From Vombatus ursinus (Eukaryota > Chordata > Mammalia > Diprotodontia > Vombatidae): a stretch of 64,000 nucleotides of DNA. The DNA lies in contig NW_020948983.1 in assembly GCF_900497805.2 (NCBI RefSeq), forward strand, positions 17,847,029-17,911,028, in the 5' to 3' direction. Shown one piece after another: positions 23,361-35,639 of the stretch (position 1 is the first letter of the stretch; every line of letters starts with the position of its first letter). The translations under genes and the position numbers were made by a program. A model generated the notes under the pieces. The model was not told the origin of the DNA and ran no database searches. It was given only the letters and a program-made list of their open reading frames with translations.

Positions 23361-23364
23361 AAAG

Positions 23365-23505
23365 AAAACTAGGAATGGCAGCTCTGACACTTAGACCTAT
23401 ATGGCCATAGGCAAATGGCTTAACCTCCCTTTGCCTCAGTTTCTTCATCTATAAAATGGAGATAATGCTTGGAATTACCCACTGCACTGGACTGCTGTGA
23501 GAAAA
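23365..23505 (+). mobile_element. MIR-type SINE
   Basis: 'ggccataggcaaatggctta', 'cctcagtttcttcatctata' and 'aaatggagataatgcttgga' are the MIR core in order. Confidence 0.7.
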
Positions 23506-23589
23506 GCACGTCATTAAACCCATCACCAGAAGGTTGGTCACCAAGTGACAAATTTGTCTGGCCACAGAAACTCATGGGAGGCAGGCAGG

Positions 23590-23925
23590 CAGTGTGGTGC
23601 AATGGCCTTCTGTCTTTGCAGTGTTCTCATACTAGACTCTCTTCCACATACTCTTTGATCCACTTATTCCTCTTACACAATATACCATCACTTGCCTTCA
23701 TGCCTTTTCAGTGCTTATTCCCATACCTGGAATGTTCTCCCTGATTTCTGCCTCTCAGAGGCCCTGGCTTCCTTCAGGACTCTGGTCAAGTGCCCCTTCC
23801 AGCAGGGGCATTCCCCTCTCAGGCTACCTTTCAGCTAATGTTTATGAATCTGGAACATCCAGGTTTCTTCCCACCATTAAAATGGAAGCTCCCTTAGGAA
23901 AGGAAGGGTGTGTGTGTATGTGTAT

Positions 23926-23966
<41 letters not shown>

Positions 23967-24035
23967 GCTATTTCTTTGTATCCCCAGTATCGCCTGGATT
24001 AAATGCTGAACAAATGCTTGTCAACTGACTGACAG
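23590..24035 (+). mobile_element. L2 LINE 3' end
   Basis: 'ttattcccatacctggaatg ttctccctg', 'tggcttccttcaggactctg' and the tail 'tatccccagtatcgcctgg ... aacaaatgcttgtcaactga' are in L2 order. A TG microsatellite lies inside. Confidence 0.8.
23908..23965. repeat. (TG)n microsatellite
   Basis: TG repeats with TATG interruptions in the first half, inside the L2 3' end. Confidence 0.95.
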
Positions 24036-24149
24036 TTGGAATTCCCATCCTGTCAGTCACCGCCTGCATGACCTTAAACTCTGCAGTCACTTAAACTCTG
24101 AGCCAAAATTTTTTCATTTATAAAATAAGGGGATTGGACATCAAAAGCC

Positions 24150-24960
24150 ATACAAAAAACATTCCAAATCACTAACAGCTAGAGAAAAGCAAATTAAAGC
24201 AACTCTGAGGTTCTACCTCACACTTATCAAATTGACAAAGATGACAGAAAAGGAAAATGTCAATTTTTGGAGGAACTATGAGAGGTCAGGCACATTAATG
24301 CACTGTTGGGGAAGCTGTGAATTGGTCCAGTCACTCTGGAGAGCAATTTGGAACTATTCCCCAAAGTCAAACTGTGCATACCCTTTGACCCAGAAATAAC
24401 TCTACTAGGCCTATACCCCAAAGAGAACAAAGAAGAAAAGAACCATGTGTACAAAAATATTTATAGCAGCTCTTTTTGTAGTAACAAAGAACTAGAAATT
24501 ATGGGCTTGCCCTTCAACTGGGGAAGGACTAAACAAACTATGGCATATCAATGTAATGGAATACTATCTTGCCAGAAGAAATGATAAAGGAGATGGTTTC
24601 AGAGGAACCTGATGATGCAGAGTGAAGTAAGCAGAAGCAGGAGAACAATTTATGACAAGAAAAATATTGTAAAGACAAATAACTTCGAAAGCCTGAAGAT
24701 CTTTCTTATCAATGTGATGGCCATCCGTGACTCCACAGGACTGATAAGATGATCCATGCTGCCCACCTCCTGCCAGAGAAGGGATGAATTCAAGATGCAG
24801 GATGAGATAGATGTTTTTGGACATAAGAGATTGTGAGGCTGTGTTGTTCTTTACTATCAATATTTATTACAAGAATTTTTGTCTTTCTTTTTTTTTTTCA
24901 TTTAAGTTGGGGATGGGGAGCTAAAGAGGGAGAGAAAATAAACACCTGTTTGGAGTGGTG
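24150..24960 (+). mobile_element. L1-like LINE, ORF2 C-terminus and 3' UTR
   Basis: The plus strand encodes VKLCIPFDPEITLLGLYPKE, homologous to human L1 ORF2 'YDPAIPLLGIYPKE', then degraded frames ('gcagagtgaagtaagcagaa gcagg') and a 3' part. Stops are present. Confidence 0.75.
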
Positions 24961-25149
24961 AGCTTATCAGTGCCCCAGGAAACTTCTGGAGACTGCAGGT
25001 AGCAGAGCAGCTACAGATCTGCATCAGCACAGGGAGTTTCCTCCTCAGGAGATCACTACACCAATGAAAGCACAAATTGATATTTGGGATATTTTTAAAA
25101 GCTTGGCAGAAGAAAGATTATTAATACCATCTTTGTTGCAGGTAGGTAG

Positions 25150-25325
25150 GTCCAGGTAGGTCAGTGAAAACAGTGTTAGCTTTGGAGGCAGAGGACTGGG
25201 GTCTGGTCCCTTGAGCAAGTCACTTCCCCTCAAAGCCTCAGTTTCCTCATCTATAAAATGAGAAGGTGAGACTAGGTAACCTCTACAATCCCTACTAGTA
25301 CTAAATCTATGATCCTATGACCATC
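25150..25325 (+). mobile_element. MIR-type SINE
   Basis: 'cttgagcaagtcacttcccc', 'cctcagtttcctcatctata' and the end 'ctactagtactaaatctatg atcctatga'. Confidence 0.7.
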
Positions 25326-25604
25326 AGTGCTTTCCTCCACAGCTGTTGATTGCAGTCCCTCCACACCTCATCCTGTACAATTCTGGCTCATGTTTTTACA
25401 TAAAATCCTCACAGAAGAGCTAACTAATACTCTGGTTGCCCTCCTCTTGTTCTTTTTATCTCTCAGGGGTACCAACTGACCACTTATGCTGTTATCTCTC
25501 ATTATTGATAAATTACCAGTCCACCTCCATTTCCAGTCAAATATGACCTCAAAATGTCTTTTGTACTACTTGGTATGTGTAATCTACCAATGGCACTTAA
25601 TTAG

Positions 25605-25695
25605 CACGTTCTACTAATATTATAGCCACAGAAACCACTAATGGCCCTAAGAAAGTTCAGGTCTAGGCAGGAAGCAAGGCAGAATTCAACTTGGT
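25605..25695 (+). repeat. copy 1 of a diverged local duplication
   Basis: 'tattatagccacagaaacca' through 'aagttcaggtctagg' to 'gaattcaactt' recurs at 25930-26170. Confidence 0.5.
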
Positions 25696-25929
25696 TTGGG
25701 GGGAAAATTAGGGAAATACAAACAAGGGATGGGGGAAAAGTGAGGGAAATGTTCTGAGGTTATAGCTAATGACTTAATATTCCTATTACTGTGGATCAAC
25801 AGGTATTCACTGAGCACCTGTTGTGAAGTTAGCATTGCACAGTATCTGATGTAGTACAAAGCACAGTCCCTTGGCCACATGGAAATAATCTAGTCTGAAA
25901 ATCAAAAGTAACAATTAGGAGTGTCAAAT

Positions 25930-26170
25930 CAGTATTACAGCCAGAGGAATCACCAATACATCCCTAAAGAAGTTCAAGTCTAGGGGCAGTTAGGTGGCGC
26001 AGTGGATAGAGCTCTAGCCTTGGAGTCAGGAGGACCTGAGTTCAAATCTGGCCTGAAATACTTGCCACTTACTAGCTGTGTGGCCCTGGGTAAGTCACTT
26101 AACCCCAATTGCCTCACCAAAAAAAAACAAAATTTAAAGTCGAGGAAAGAATTAATATGAAATTCAACTG
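25930..26170 (+). repeat. copy 2 of a diverged local duplication, interrupted by a SINE
   Basis: 'tattacagccagaggaatca' to 'aagttcaagtct', then a tRNA SINE, then 'aagtcgaggaaagaatt ... attcaact' parallels copy 1. Confidence 0.5.
25982..26140 (+). mobile_element. tRNA-derived marsupial SINE
   Basis: 'aggggcagttaggtggcgca gtgg' (A-box-like), 'gagttcaaatctgg' (B-box-like), 'taagtcacttaaccccaatt gcctcacc', then an A-rich tail. Confidence 0.92.
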
Positions 26171-26209
26171 AGAAAACTTGATCATAAGTTTTGAGGAGAG
26201 ATGAGGAAA

Positions 26210-26310
26210 ATATATATATATATGAAATATATATATGTACATGCATACACATACATATGTGGGATTACTTCATATACACATTTATACACACATACACAAA
26301 ACATATATGT
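26210..26310. repeat. (TA)n/(CA)n-rich tract
   Basis: TA repeats passing into ATACACATACAC-type sequence. Confidence 0.85.
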
Positions 26311-26319
26311 AACCCAAGT

Positions 26320-27950
26320 GCAATTAAAAATCATTTTTCTATCCTTTTGTCATGCTCAGAATCAGTACATTTAATGAAAAATAAAAGATTTCTACAATAA
26401 TAGTAGGAATCACAGGGAACAATCAGCCTTGAATCAAAAGTTGGTTTCTGTCATCAGGTTCTAATTAAGAACGTCAGATAAAGCAGATGGAGAACAGCTT
26501 TAATCTTCATGCAAAGTTGATCCTGCTCTGGTGAAAACACAGAAAAATTGTTTGGACAAGCCAACTGAACAAACATGATATTGGATGTCTAGAGGAAAGT
26601 CGTTCTTAAAGAGTCTTCTTTCCACTAGATGGCCATCTGACCTTTATCCAAGGGACTCAGTCAGAGTGAAAAGGCTTAAATGAATATTCCTGTGCATTCC
26701 AGCTAGGCCAAGGAGACAAGTTACTCAGAGGGAGAAAAGTGGAAGTTATGGGGAGGCTTCAATAACTAGAAATTCAGTCAAATAAAGGAATTTTTATTTC
26801 TACTTTTAAGGAATTCTTTTACCTCTGGAGATATATAGACAGTCCTCTCTTTTATTTATTTATATTATGTATTTGTATAGTACTGGAAAAAAGATGAAAT
26901 GGTGCCAAAATTCTTGTCTAAGAAGGTTACAATCCACTTAAAATTCATTCACTTTTGAATCTCAGACCAGTTACAACCATCCTCTGTTTCAGTTTACCCA
27001 TTTACAAAGCAAGATTAATCAACTTTACAGAATCCATGTTTATGTAAACCACTAACACTGTTCAATGTTCCCAAATAATATTAGTCTTTAAGTACAAAGG
27101 CCCATATGTAGAAACTTACCTATTTGATAAAAGGCAGTGAACCACTGAGGGACATTTGAATCACTGTTTTGCTTAGCTCAAATGGGTGGCAACTTGGTGT
27201 GTGTATCGCTATACAACCTCTTTTAAAGTGTAGTAATGTCTCAAACCCTTGAATAAATTTACATTATTGCCGATGACATAGAGTCATCTGGTATTAACAA
27301 AATTAGATGAATAGTACAAATTATTTTGGAAAGAAACTAACTCAAAAAGGAAAAATAATATATTAACTACTGCAAAGGTGTGCTAAGTCCTTTAAAAAGT
27401 TTCGTACAACTTCACTAGCATTCACCTTATACCACTGCCATTTTAAAAAAAAAATAAAGCAAAACATGTTACATACAATACTATAGGAACAAATTAAAAT
27501 TCCCTGTCAGAGAGAAAGAAACATCATTCTTATATTTTCTTTTTAAATGGATATATTAAAGATAAATGGATACTTAAATTATCTAGGATGCAATTTACTC
27601 AGAATATCACCAAAAGGTTGGCCATCCATTGATTTATTTCTTTTGGCCACTGAAACTCATGAAGACCATCTAGCAAAGTGCTATTCCAACATAGGAGCCA
27701 GTACACGACCACAAGGTTCAGCTAAGGAAGTGTGACTCCTCTAAATTTTGGCAATCTTAGGTGAAACCCAGACACTATTCTCTACATAAGGTTCTGTATG
27801 GTCCTTGTAAGAAATGTCAGAAGCACTAAAGCACAAAACGAACCAAGGCTGGTGAAGAAAACTAAAGACAACAACCAGTGCCCTCCCTTGACAAAATCCG
27901 AGCTGTTCATTCCAAGTTACATGAGCTACTTGATTTATCTTAAGAATAAT
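26320..27950. other. repeat-poor intron sequence
   Basis: No recognised repeats except a weak similarity near 27600-27680 ('aaaaggttggccatcc', 'ggccactgaaactcatg') to 23525-23580, which suggests an unassigned old repeat. No gene. Confidence 0.35.
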
Positions 27951-27957
27951 TCAAAGT

Positions 27958-28070
27958 ACCAGCCCTGGAGTCAGGAGGACCTGAGTTCAAATCCAGCCTC
28001 AGACACATAATAATCACCAGCTGTGTGACCCTGGGCAGTCACTTAACCCCGATTGCCTCAAAAAAAAAAT
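27958..28070 (+). mobile_element. tRNA-derived SINE, 5'-truncated
   Basis: 'cctggagtcaggaggacctg agttcaaatcc' and 'cagtcacttaaccccgattg cctc' with A-tail; lacks the A-box region. Confidence 0.85.
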
Positions 28071-28423
28071 AATAATTCAATGAAAACTGTAGCTTTGAAT
28101 CATTACAACTCCACAGTACTCCCAATTCACCATAGTATTTAGTTTCTTTGTTGGGGAAATGACCTGATAAGGAGAAAGAACTTAGGTCAAGATACTGATA
28201 GTCCTTCTTAAAATTGAAAACATAGCTAAAAAATTATCTGACTTTCAACTGTTATACATTCTACATTAATTATTACTATAAAAGAATCTTCAATATTCAA
28301 TCTCTCTCCATAATAAGCTCCATCCACTGTGCTGGTTCTATTTCCAAATCTTCCTTCTCTCACTTTAGGAAAAAATTATCTTTCATGGAGTACACTTTTT
28401 ATTCAAAATGTTTTTAAAGTGTA

Positions 28424-28575
28424 AATTTTTTTTTAGGCAATTGGGGTTAAGTGACTTTGCCCAGGGTCACACAGCTAGTAAGTGTCAAGTGTTTGGTCTG
28501 AGGTCACATTTGAACTCGGGTCCTCCTGACTTCAGGGCCAGTGCTCTATCCACTGCACCACCTAGCTGCCCCAAA
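28424..28575 (-). mobile_element. tRNA-derived marsupial SINE
   Basis: Antisense copy from 'ggcaattggggttaagtgac' to 'ctgcaccacctagctgcccc'. Poly-T at its left edge is the A-tail. Confidence 0.92.
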
Positions 28576-28914
28576 GTGTAAAATTTAAAGGGATGAGAAG
28601 GTTACCACCAAAGAGAAGATCATCAGATACAAAAAAAGAAAACTGTTCACTGGCATTACTTATAGTTACTAAAATGATAAATATAAAGAATAAAAGTAAA
28701 TATGGAACGCTCCATACAAATTAATTCAAAACAAGATGAACAAAATCACATCAGTATACACTGACCACAGCTATTAAAAAGAAACACAGCCAAAAGACAA
28801 TGGATCTTCAAAATAACTTGGAAGCAGTCACTGAGCAATTTTTTTTTTTTGGTGCACTTACCACTCATTGTTTTGGGGACGTTATTTTATTAAACGGTCT
28901 TGTGTACAATACGC

Positions 28915-29150
28915 AAGCTGATATGACTTGGAGTGGAGAGGAAGCTGGGTTAAAATCCTGCCCCTGACACCTGCTGCTTGGATGCTCATGGAAACCTTGT
29001 TCTCATCTGTAAAACAGGTTAATAACCCTGGCAGTGCTGACTTCACAGGGTGGTTGTGAGGATCCAATAAGATACTATATGTAAAGCATTCTGCAAACCT
29101 TGAAGCACTGAACAAAAGTATTAGCTACTACTGTTGTTATTATTATTATA
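28915..29150 (+). mobile_element. MIR-type SINE
   Basis: 'ttctcatctgtaaaacaggt', 'cagggtggttgtgaggatcc' and 'attctgcaaaccttgaagca' are in MIR order, ending in a TTA-rich run. Confidence 0.7.
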
Positions 29151-29159
29151 CCCTTCAGA

Positions 29160-30400
29160 TTTGAATTACTATCCTTCAGGGAGTGTTTTCCTTGACAATA
29201 AAGTGAATACCTGGAACGGCTATATGGATGTGTGTGTTGTGTTCATACGCACACCTCTGTATATACATGCATGTAAATCTCTCTCAACAGAGACAAAGAA
29301 ATAAAGATACCTCAGAAGATGGCTATGGAGTGCACAGAATAAGCCTCAATGATGAATTAATTGCTACTAAAAAGTCACAAAAGGGTGCATGTTCAAGTTT
29401 CCTGTGTCCGCGCAATCGTAACTAGAATAGCTTTGAAAGCTCACACCAAGATGCAGCTACCAAACAGTTTCCAAAAACCAATATTCTTCCATCTGGTAAG
29501 CAGTATTCTGTGTTAACAAATTACTTCCTTCCTATTTATTTAATAAAAGGCTGAGAACTCACTTGAGTTCTCACATTGCACATGTGAAAATTTTGGCCAC
29601 AACAATAAAACAAACCATTGCCCTCAGATTGTCAATACCAGGGTTACAATTCAAGATGAATTCTTAAAAAAAAAAAAAAAAAAGAAAGAAATTCTGACTG
29701 TTATCCAAAAGCACTGACAAGTACTAACTAGAAATATAGCTATCATAATCAAAAGAATGAATAGATAAGCTAAAAAAAAATACTAGCACAAGTTGTGAGG
29801 CTAGTAAGTGTATTCAATACAACATTACTCATTTCTACTGTTCAAAGTCTTCAGATGACAGGCCACCAAAACCAATTCCAATTTAAAATTGTATTTATAT
29901 AAAGTTCACTTCCATTTTTGGCTTCCTGGGACTTCCTTTTCCTGTGACCAGAAGAATCTCATATTATTCAGCCAAGGCATAAAAAGAGAACAGATTTGAA
30001 CTCCAACTTAGTCAATGCCTATGAAATTTTCTCTCTCAAAGCAATTGATAGTCTAGTATCCCAGATTGTGCTGGTTTTGGAGAAAGAGAGCTAGAGAATT
30101 TATTAAGTAAAATCAAGCAAGCCATGCCAGACTTAGTATTTCACCAGATGAGCATGGATCAAAAGCCAGACAAATTTATTTCAGAACTGCAATAGGTGCC
30201 AAATTATCATACTGAAGTATAACTGAGTGCTTTTCAACATAAGTTTTCTTCGATCAGTACCTAACATCAAAGACAAATGCCAAGGTCATAAGACATTTGC
30301 AAGGAGCCCAGACCAAAAAGAAGACAACCAAAAGATCAAACTAAAATAATTAGAGAAAAAGCCATCCAACTCTAACAAAGATCTAAGCAACAAGTCCCTA
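29160..30400. other. repeat-poor intron sequence
   Basis: An A-run at about 29664-29682 is the only clear feature. Short frames are unremarkable. Confidence 0.35.
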
Positions 30401-30424
30401 ATACTTACCAAGGAAAAGTCCAAT

Positions 30425-30945
30425 TCGGTAGTCCTCCCTGGTCCAGCACCAACCTCTTTTCCTTTCTTTTTCTACACAAAATCTATAGTCCAACCAGACT
30501 GAACTCCTTGCCCTTTCTTCAAACACACACAACACTTTGTTTTACTTATGCTTGTACTATTTTTGCTTATACTATTTTTTTTTTTGCTTACACTATTGGC
30601 TGTTCCTGGAATATTCTATCCACTCCCCCTATTCTACCTACTGAAATGCTACTCACCTTTCAAAGTCCAAATAAAATGGCACTTCATCCATGAAAACCTT
30701 CCACTACTGATTCCCTCTTAGCTAGAGGTATGCTCACCCACCTCTGAACTCTTCCAGGTCTTCCTCTGTCTGAACTCTTGTCATTTGTTACAAATTAGCC
30801 TTCTTTTATCATTTGTACCACATCTTTTCTTCCCTACAGAATTATAACCTCCTTGTGAGTAGTCCCTATAACAGCCTAGCATAAGGCCTTGCACACAGTA
30901 GGGCCATGAGAAATATTTGTTGAACAAATAAACAAAAAATCTAGT
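30425..30945 (+). mobile_element. L2 LINE 3' end
   Basis: 'cctttcaaagtccaaataaa atggcac', 'cagaattataacctccttgt' and 'taaggccttgcacacagtag ... tgttgaacaaataaac' give L2 order and tail. Confidence 0.75.
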
Positions 30946-31054
30946 AAAAATGACTAGGTTAGGTCCCTTAATCATGTGGCATTTGCCTCAGTTGGAAAGA
31001 AACCCAGCAAAACCTTAGCCTCACACTTCAGCATTGCTTGGGTTTGCTTCAATT

Positions 31055-32035
31055 CATTTCCATAAACATTTATTAATAAGTTCCTACTGGGTTTTAAGGC
31101 ATTGTGCTAAGTTATAGGGATACAAAGGCAAAAACAACAAAAAATACTTGACCTCGCGAAGTTTGTAATCTATTAAGGGAAGGGGAAGAGATAAGACATG
31201 CATAGGTAAGTAAATACAAAGTCATTTGAAGGAATGGGCACTGATAGTGAGATAGTGAGATCATAAAAGACTTCTAAGGAGGAGAAAATGCTTAAGAAAA
31301 GGAAGGAATGCTAGGCATTCTTCTAAGCAGAGGGTAGGAAGGAAAAAATACATTTGGGCATAGTGGGATAGCCTTATGAAGGCAAAGAAACTGGTATATG
31401 ACACAATGTAGAGTTCAGAGGCAATCAGTCAATAAACATTTATTAAATGCCTAGTTTGTGCCAGGCACAGTACTAAGTGCTGGGAACAGCTAGTAAGTCA
31501 ATACAGCTGGAACATAGGATACATCATGGAGAATAATACAAAATGAGCCCGGAAAGGCTGGTTGGAGTCAGGTTAAGGACAATTTTAAATATCATACTGA
31601 AGATTTTTGAGTAGGAGAACGACAGCTCTACCTGTGCCTTAGGAAAATGATTTTGGCAGCTGTGTGAAGGATGACTAGAGAAAGGAAGAGACTCGGAGCA
31701 GTGAGGCCCAGTTAAGGAGTTATTGCAATAGTCCAGGTGAGAGTTGATGAAAGCCTGGGCTACTCTGGTAGTCCTAGAAATGAAAAGAAGGGGTGAGATG
31801 AACCAACAAGTCTTGGTGAGTGATTAGATATGGAGAGAGAAGGCCGAGGACAATCAAGTAGGATGCACATCTCCAAATCTGAGTGCATCGAAGGACAGTG
31901 GGATCCTTGACGAAAACTGAGTAACTTGATGGAGAAATAGGTTTAGGAAGGGAAAATAATTAATTCTATTTTGGACATGGTGAGTTGGACATACTGATAC
32001 ATACAGGAGAATGTGTACAACAGGCAGTTGGTGAT
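31055..32035 (-). mobile_element. L2 LINE 3' region, antisense
   Basis: Reverse-complement L2: tail 'cattgtgctaagttataggg', then 'gttaaggacaattttaaata', 'ggagttattgcaatagtccag gtgag' and 'gtgggatccttgacgaaaac'. A second L2-tail-like segment at 31425-31500 ('tgtgccaggcacagtactaa') sits inside, suggesting two overlapping L2 pieces. Confidence 0.75.
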
Positions 32036-32084
32036 AGTAGATTGGGGTTCATATGAGAAATCAGGCTTGGATAGGAATCTATTT

Positions 32085-32930
32085 ACATTGCCACATGGGA
32101 ATTTGTAGTGCAAATATGTAAGGGAGACAAGACCTTTCATGTGGCCATAGGAATACAGAACAAAGGTCTCTAGATGCCCGTGGTCCTCTCCCTCCAGAGT
32201 TACTAAGTGTCCCCTTGAAGCCTATGAACACTTCAAGGCAATTCACACAGTGCAGGCCTACCAAGAGTTGACAGGGCAAATGCCTCAGCACAACTCAGCA
32301 GGATAGGCTGAGGACAAGGGATAGTGGGAAACAAGAAAGTCTCAGCAAATCTTTTGTGGGTCACCTGTGTAGAGGGGAAGCTTGACTAACCAAAAGACAG
32401 GAAATAAGTTAATGAACTAAAATCTGAAAGCATGTAAGGGAAGGGGGCCTCTCCCCAGCCCCGGCAGCACAATGGCACCAGCAGCTCTGTGGAGAAGCAG
32501 CACATTTAAAAACAGAGGGCAGTGGTATAGAACAGTTTCAGCAAATGACCACTACTGACCCTGAGTAGAAGAGCTAACTAGAACCAAAAACAGCTCTGTG
32601 CAGCCAGGTACAGGAGAGGGAGTCTTGGGAGCCTTCAACCTAATGGGAGACTGCTCCCCTCCTTACCAGCAAATAACCCTTCTAGTATGGAGGGGAGGAA
32701 GGATGAAGACTGATTCTATGGCTTGATTTTCTCTGTTATTTACTTTGCTATTCTGTCCTAAATATATGCTTTGCTATTTGATTTATGGTTCCTGCTTGGT
32801 CTGCTAGTAGGGAATGCACTGGATGAGGGCCCGAACTGCACTGAATGATTATCTTTAGCCAAAATGCTCCACATTGAACCCAGGTGGCAAGGGATTACTG
32901 ATTGGGATCCCTGTTACAAGCCTTACTATT
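32085..32930. other. unassigned sequence
   Basis: A GC-moderate stretch unlike the adjoining L2. No coding homology; I could not place it in a repeat family, though a decayed LTR is conceivable. Confidence 0.25.
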
Positions 32931-32934
32931 TATG

Positions 32935-33075
32935 TTTTAGAGGTAAAAAAACTGAGCCTTAGAGAAATAAAAAGTAACTTGCTAAAAGGCACATCACCAG
33001 TAAATCTGAGAGCCAGGACTTAGACCCAAATATTCTGACTTCAAGACAAACTCTTCTTCTACCAACTCATGCCAC
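32935..33075 (-). mobile_element. MIR-type SINE, antisense
   Basis: 'ggtaaaaaaactgagcctta', 'ccagtaaatctgagagccag' and 'gacttagacccaaatattct' follow the reverse MIR order. Confidence 0.6.
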
Positions 33076-33104
33076 CTCTTCATTCTGAAAGGCGACTAGA
33101 AACT

Positions 33105-33615
33105 ACCATAACTATGAAGAATTATTACATATATTGTGCTGTAAGAAATGATGAGCAGGTGGATTTCAGAAAAACCTAGAAAGTCTTGTACAAACTGATG
33201 CAAAGTGATGTGAGCAGAACCAAGAAAAAATTGCACAGTATCAGCAACATTATGTGTTGATCAATTATGAAGGACTCAGTTCTTCTCAACAGTATAATCA
33301 TCCAACACAAGTACAAAGGACTCACAAGGGAAAATGCTATCCACATCCAGATAAAAAATTGATGGACTCTGAATACAGAATGAAGCATACTTTGTTCACT
33401 TACTTTATTCTTTTTCAGTTTTTTCCCTTTTGATCTGTTTCTTCTTTCACAATGGTGACTAATATGGAAATACGTCTTACATGATAGTATATGTATAACC
33501 TATATCAAATTGTCTACCATTTTTGGAAGAGGGGAGGGCAAAGAAAGAGGGAGAAAAATTTGGAATTCAAAATCTTGTAAAAATAAACATTGAAAATTGT
33601 CTTGACATGTAATTG
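33105..33615 (+). mobile_element. L1-like LINE 3' end
   Basis: Begins in the ORF2 tail ('gctgtaagaaatgatgagca ggtgg', 'gcaaagtgatgtgagcagaa cc'), then the 3' UTR ('gaaaatgctatccacatcca', 'ataacctatatcaaattgtc') to the A-rich end 'aaaaataaacattgaaaatt'. 5'-truncated. Confidence 0.85.
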
Positions 33616-33934
33616 GGGGGGGGGAAGAATTATTATTTGTATATCAACAACAATAACTGTTTCTCATGTAATTCTTCCACCAAAATCTGAATTCACTTTA
33701 CATTTTAAGTACCATGACATAAACTGGTGGGATGTTAACAGATATTTTTTAGCTCAGCAGTCTCAAAGAAATTACTTACCCTAAAAACAAGGAAAAGGAT
33801 TTATAATATCCAACCCAATCCTAAAGTCCTATTTTGCTCTCCTTTAGATTCATCATTAGGAAACACTTATCTCCTTATCAAAAGGACACCACTGTCAAGA
33901 GGTAGGAGACTTGAGGGGCAGATTGAAATAAACA

Positions 33935-34070
33935 TTTTCAGACTTGACCACTGTGTGGATGCTTTCCTTAACCATAATTATTTGTTACAAGGGAGGATTT
34001 TTTTCTAATGGGGTGTGGGGGATTTGGAAAGACGAAGGGGATTAATGATGGGAATGCCAAAAAAAAAAGA
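33935..34070 (+). mobile_element. L1-like LINE 3'-end fragment, second 3'-UTR type
   Basis: 'ccataattatttgttacaag ggagg' followed by a G-rich stretch and 'gatgggaatgccaaaaaaa' resembles the ends at 60.3 and 60.8 kb. Confidence 0.45.
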
Positions 34071-34399
34071 GGAAGAAGAAAAGAAAGAAAAGAGGGTTCC
34101 TATAGTATTTTAAAACGCACAAAAGTGAACAGACAAGGTTTAGAAGGAGGCAGAGACAAGTAGAAAGACTGCAATTAATATGCTAGATTATTTTTTTTAA
34201 AATACAAACTATTCATAAAAGATGCATGGTTTCATGAGTATAATCCTCTCTTTCCATTCTTCTGTAAATAAATATTTGTGTTTGATGATGTTTAGTAAGT
34301 ACAAAAGAAAAAATACTCCCCAGTGCTTGAATGTCCAGGGCTCAGGGCTCTGCAGCCAGGAAACTAAAGTTAATCGTGTCATACAAGTAACTGAAGGGT

Positions 34400-34546
34400 G
34401 CTCTACAATGAGCCTAGCACCAGGGAAACCAAGGCAAGAATGAAATAGTTCTCGCTTTCTAGAAGCTTACATTTCACTAGGGGATACAACACACACATGC
34501 AACTATGCAAACATGAAGGACATACCAAGTTATGCCAAGTTATTTC
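34400..34546 (-). mobile_element. L2 LINE fragment, antisense (left part, split by the next element)
   Basis: 'tttctagaagcttacatttc' and flanking words match the reverse L2 tail. It resumes at 35274-35345 ('gtaccagggaaagcttgtgc aaagg'). Confidence 0.5.
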
Positions 34547-35257
34547 TTTTTTTATTAATTTACTTTTAGTTTTCAACTTCCATAAGCTTTTGAGTTTTAA
34601 ATTTTCTCTCCCTCTCTCCCTACGTCCCTCCTCCCCAAGATGGAATACAATCTGATATAAGCTCAACATATACATTCCTATTAAACATATTTTCACATTA
34701 GTCATGTTGTAAAGAAGAATTAGAACCAATAGGAGGAACCACAAGAAAGAAGAAACAAAACAGAAGAAAAAAAAAGATCAAATAGTATGTTTCAATCTGC
34801 ATTTAAACTCCATAGTTCTCTCTCTGGATGTGGATAGCATTTTCCATTGTGAGTCTTTTGGAGATGTCTTAGATCCTCGCATTGCTGAAAAGAGCTAAGT
34901 CTATCACAGTTAGTCATCGCACAATGTGGCTGTTACTGTGTACAATGTTTTCCTGGTTCTGCTCACTTCACTCAACATCAGTCCATACAAGTCTTTCCAG
35001 GTTTTTCTGAAATCCACCTGCTCATCATTTCTTATAGCACAATAGTATTCCATTACATTCATATACCACAACTTGTTCAGCCATTCCTCAATTGATGGGC
35101 ATTCCCTCAATTTCCAATTCTTTGCCACCACAGAAAGAGCTGCTACAAATATTTTTGTGCATATGGGTCCTTTTCCCATTTTTATGATCACTTTGGGACA
35201 CAGCCCTAGAAGAGCTATTGCTGGGTCAAAGGGTATGCACATTTTTATAGCCCTTTG
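34547..35257 (-). mobile_element. L1-like LINE, 5'-truncated insertion with 16-bp target duplication
   Basis: tatgccaagttatttc flanks it at 34531-34546 and 35258-35273, exact. The minus strand keeps a 110-codon open frame with CIPFDPAIALLGLCPKV and EEWLNKLWYMNVMEYYCAIR, the L1 ORF2 C-terminal signature, followed by the 3' UTR. The open frame and perfect duplication suggest one of the younger insertions here. Confidence 0.9.
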
Positions 35258-35359
35258 TATGCCAAGTTATTTCAAAGAGGAGAGAGTGTTCATGAGAGGT
35301 ACCAGGGAAAGCTTGTGCAAAGGCAGATGGGCAGGAGACACAATATTATGGCAACCCCA

Positions 35360-35575
35360 TAGGATCCTGGAGAGTGCTGGCCTCGGAATCAGGCACAAAT
35401 ACTTTGTTGGCTGTATGATCCTAGGCAAGTCACTTAACCCCTTTGGGCCTCAGTTTTCTAACTATAAAATGGGGATAAAAATAGTTTCTTCCTTACAGGG
35501 TTGTTGTGAGGATCAAATGAGATAACACATAGCAAGCAAGCTTTATCATTACGATCATGATGATTATTACAGGGA
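35360..35575 (+). mobile_element. MIR-type SINE
   Basis: 'gtatgatcctaggcaagtca', 'aactataaaatggggataaa' and 'agggttgttgtgaggatcaa atgag' are in order. Confidence 0.8.
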
Positions 35576-35639
35576 AGAACAATTGGGCCAGTTTGGCATA
35601 TAAGGATGCATGAGAGGGAATAATGTGAAAACAAGTCAG

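Noticed and set aside
35073-35525. 150-codon plus frame
   Set aside because: Antisense of an L1-like ORF2 end joined to L2 and MIR sequence.
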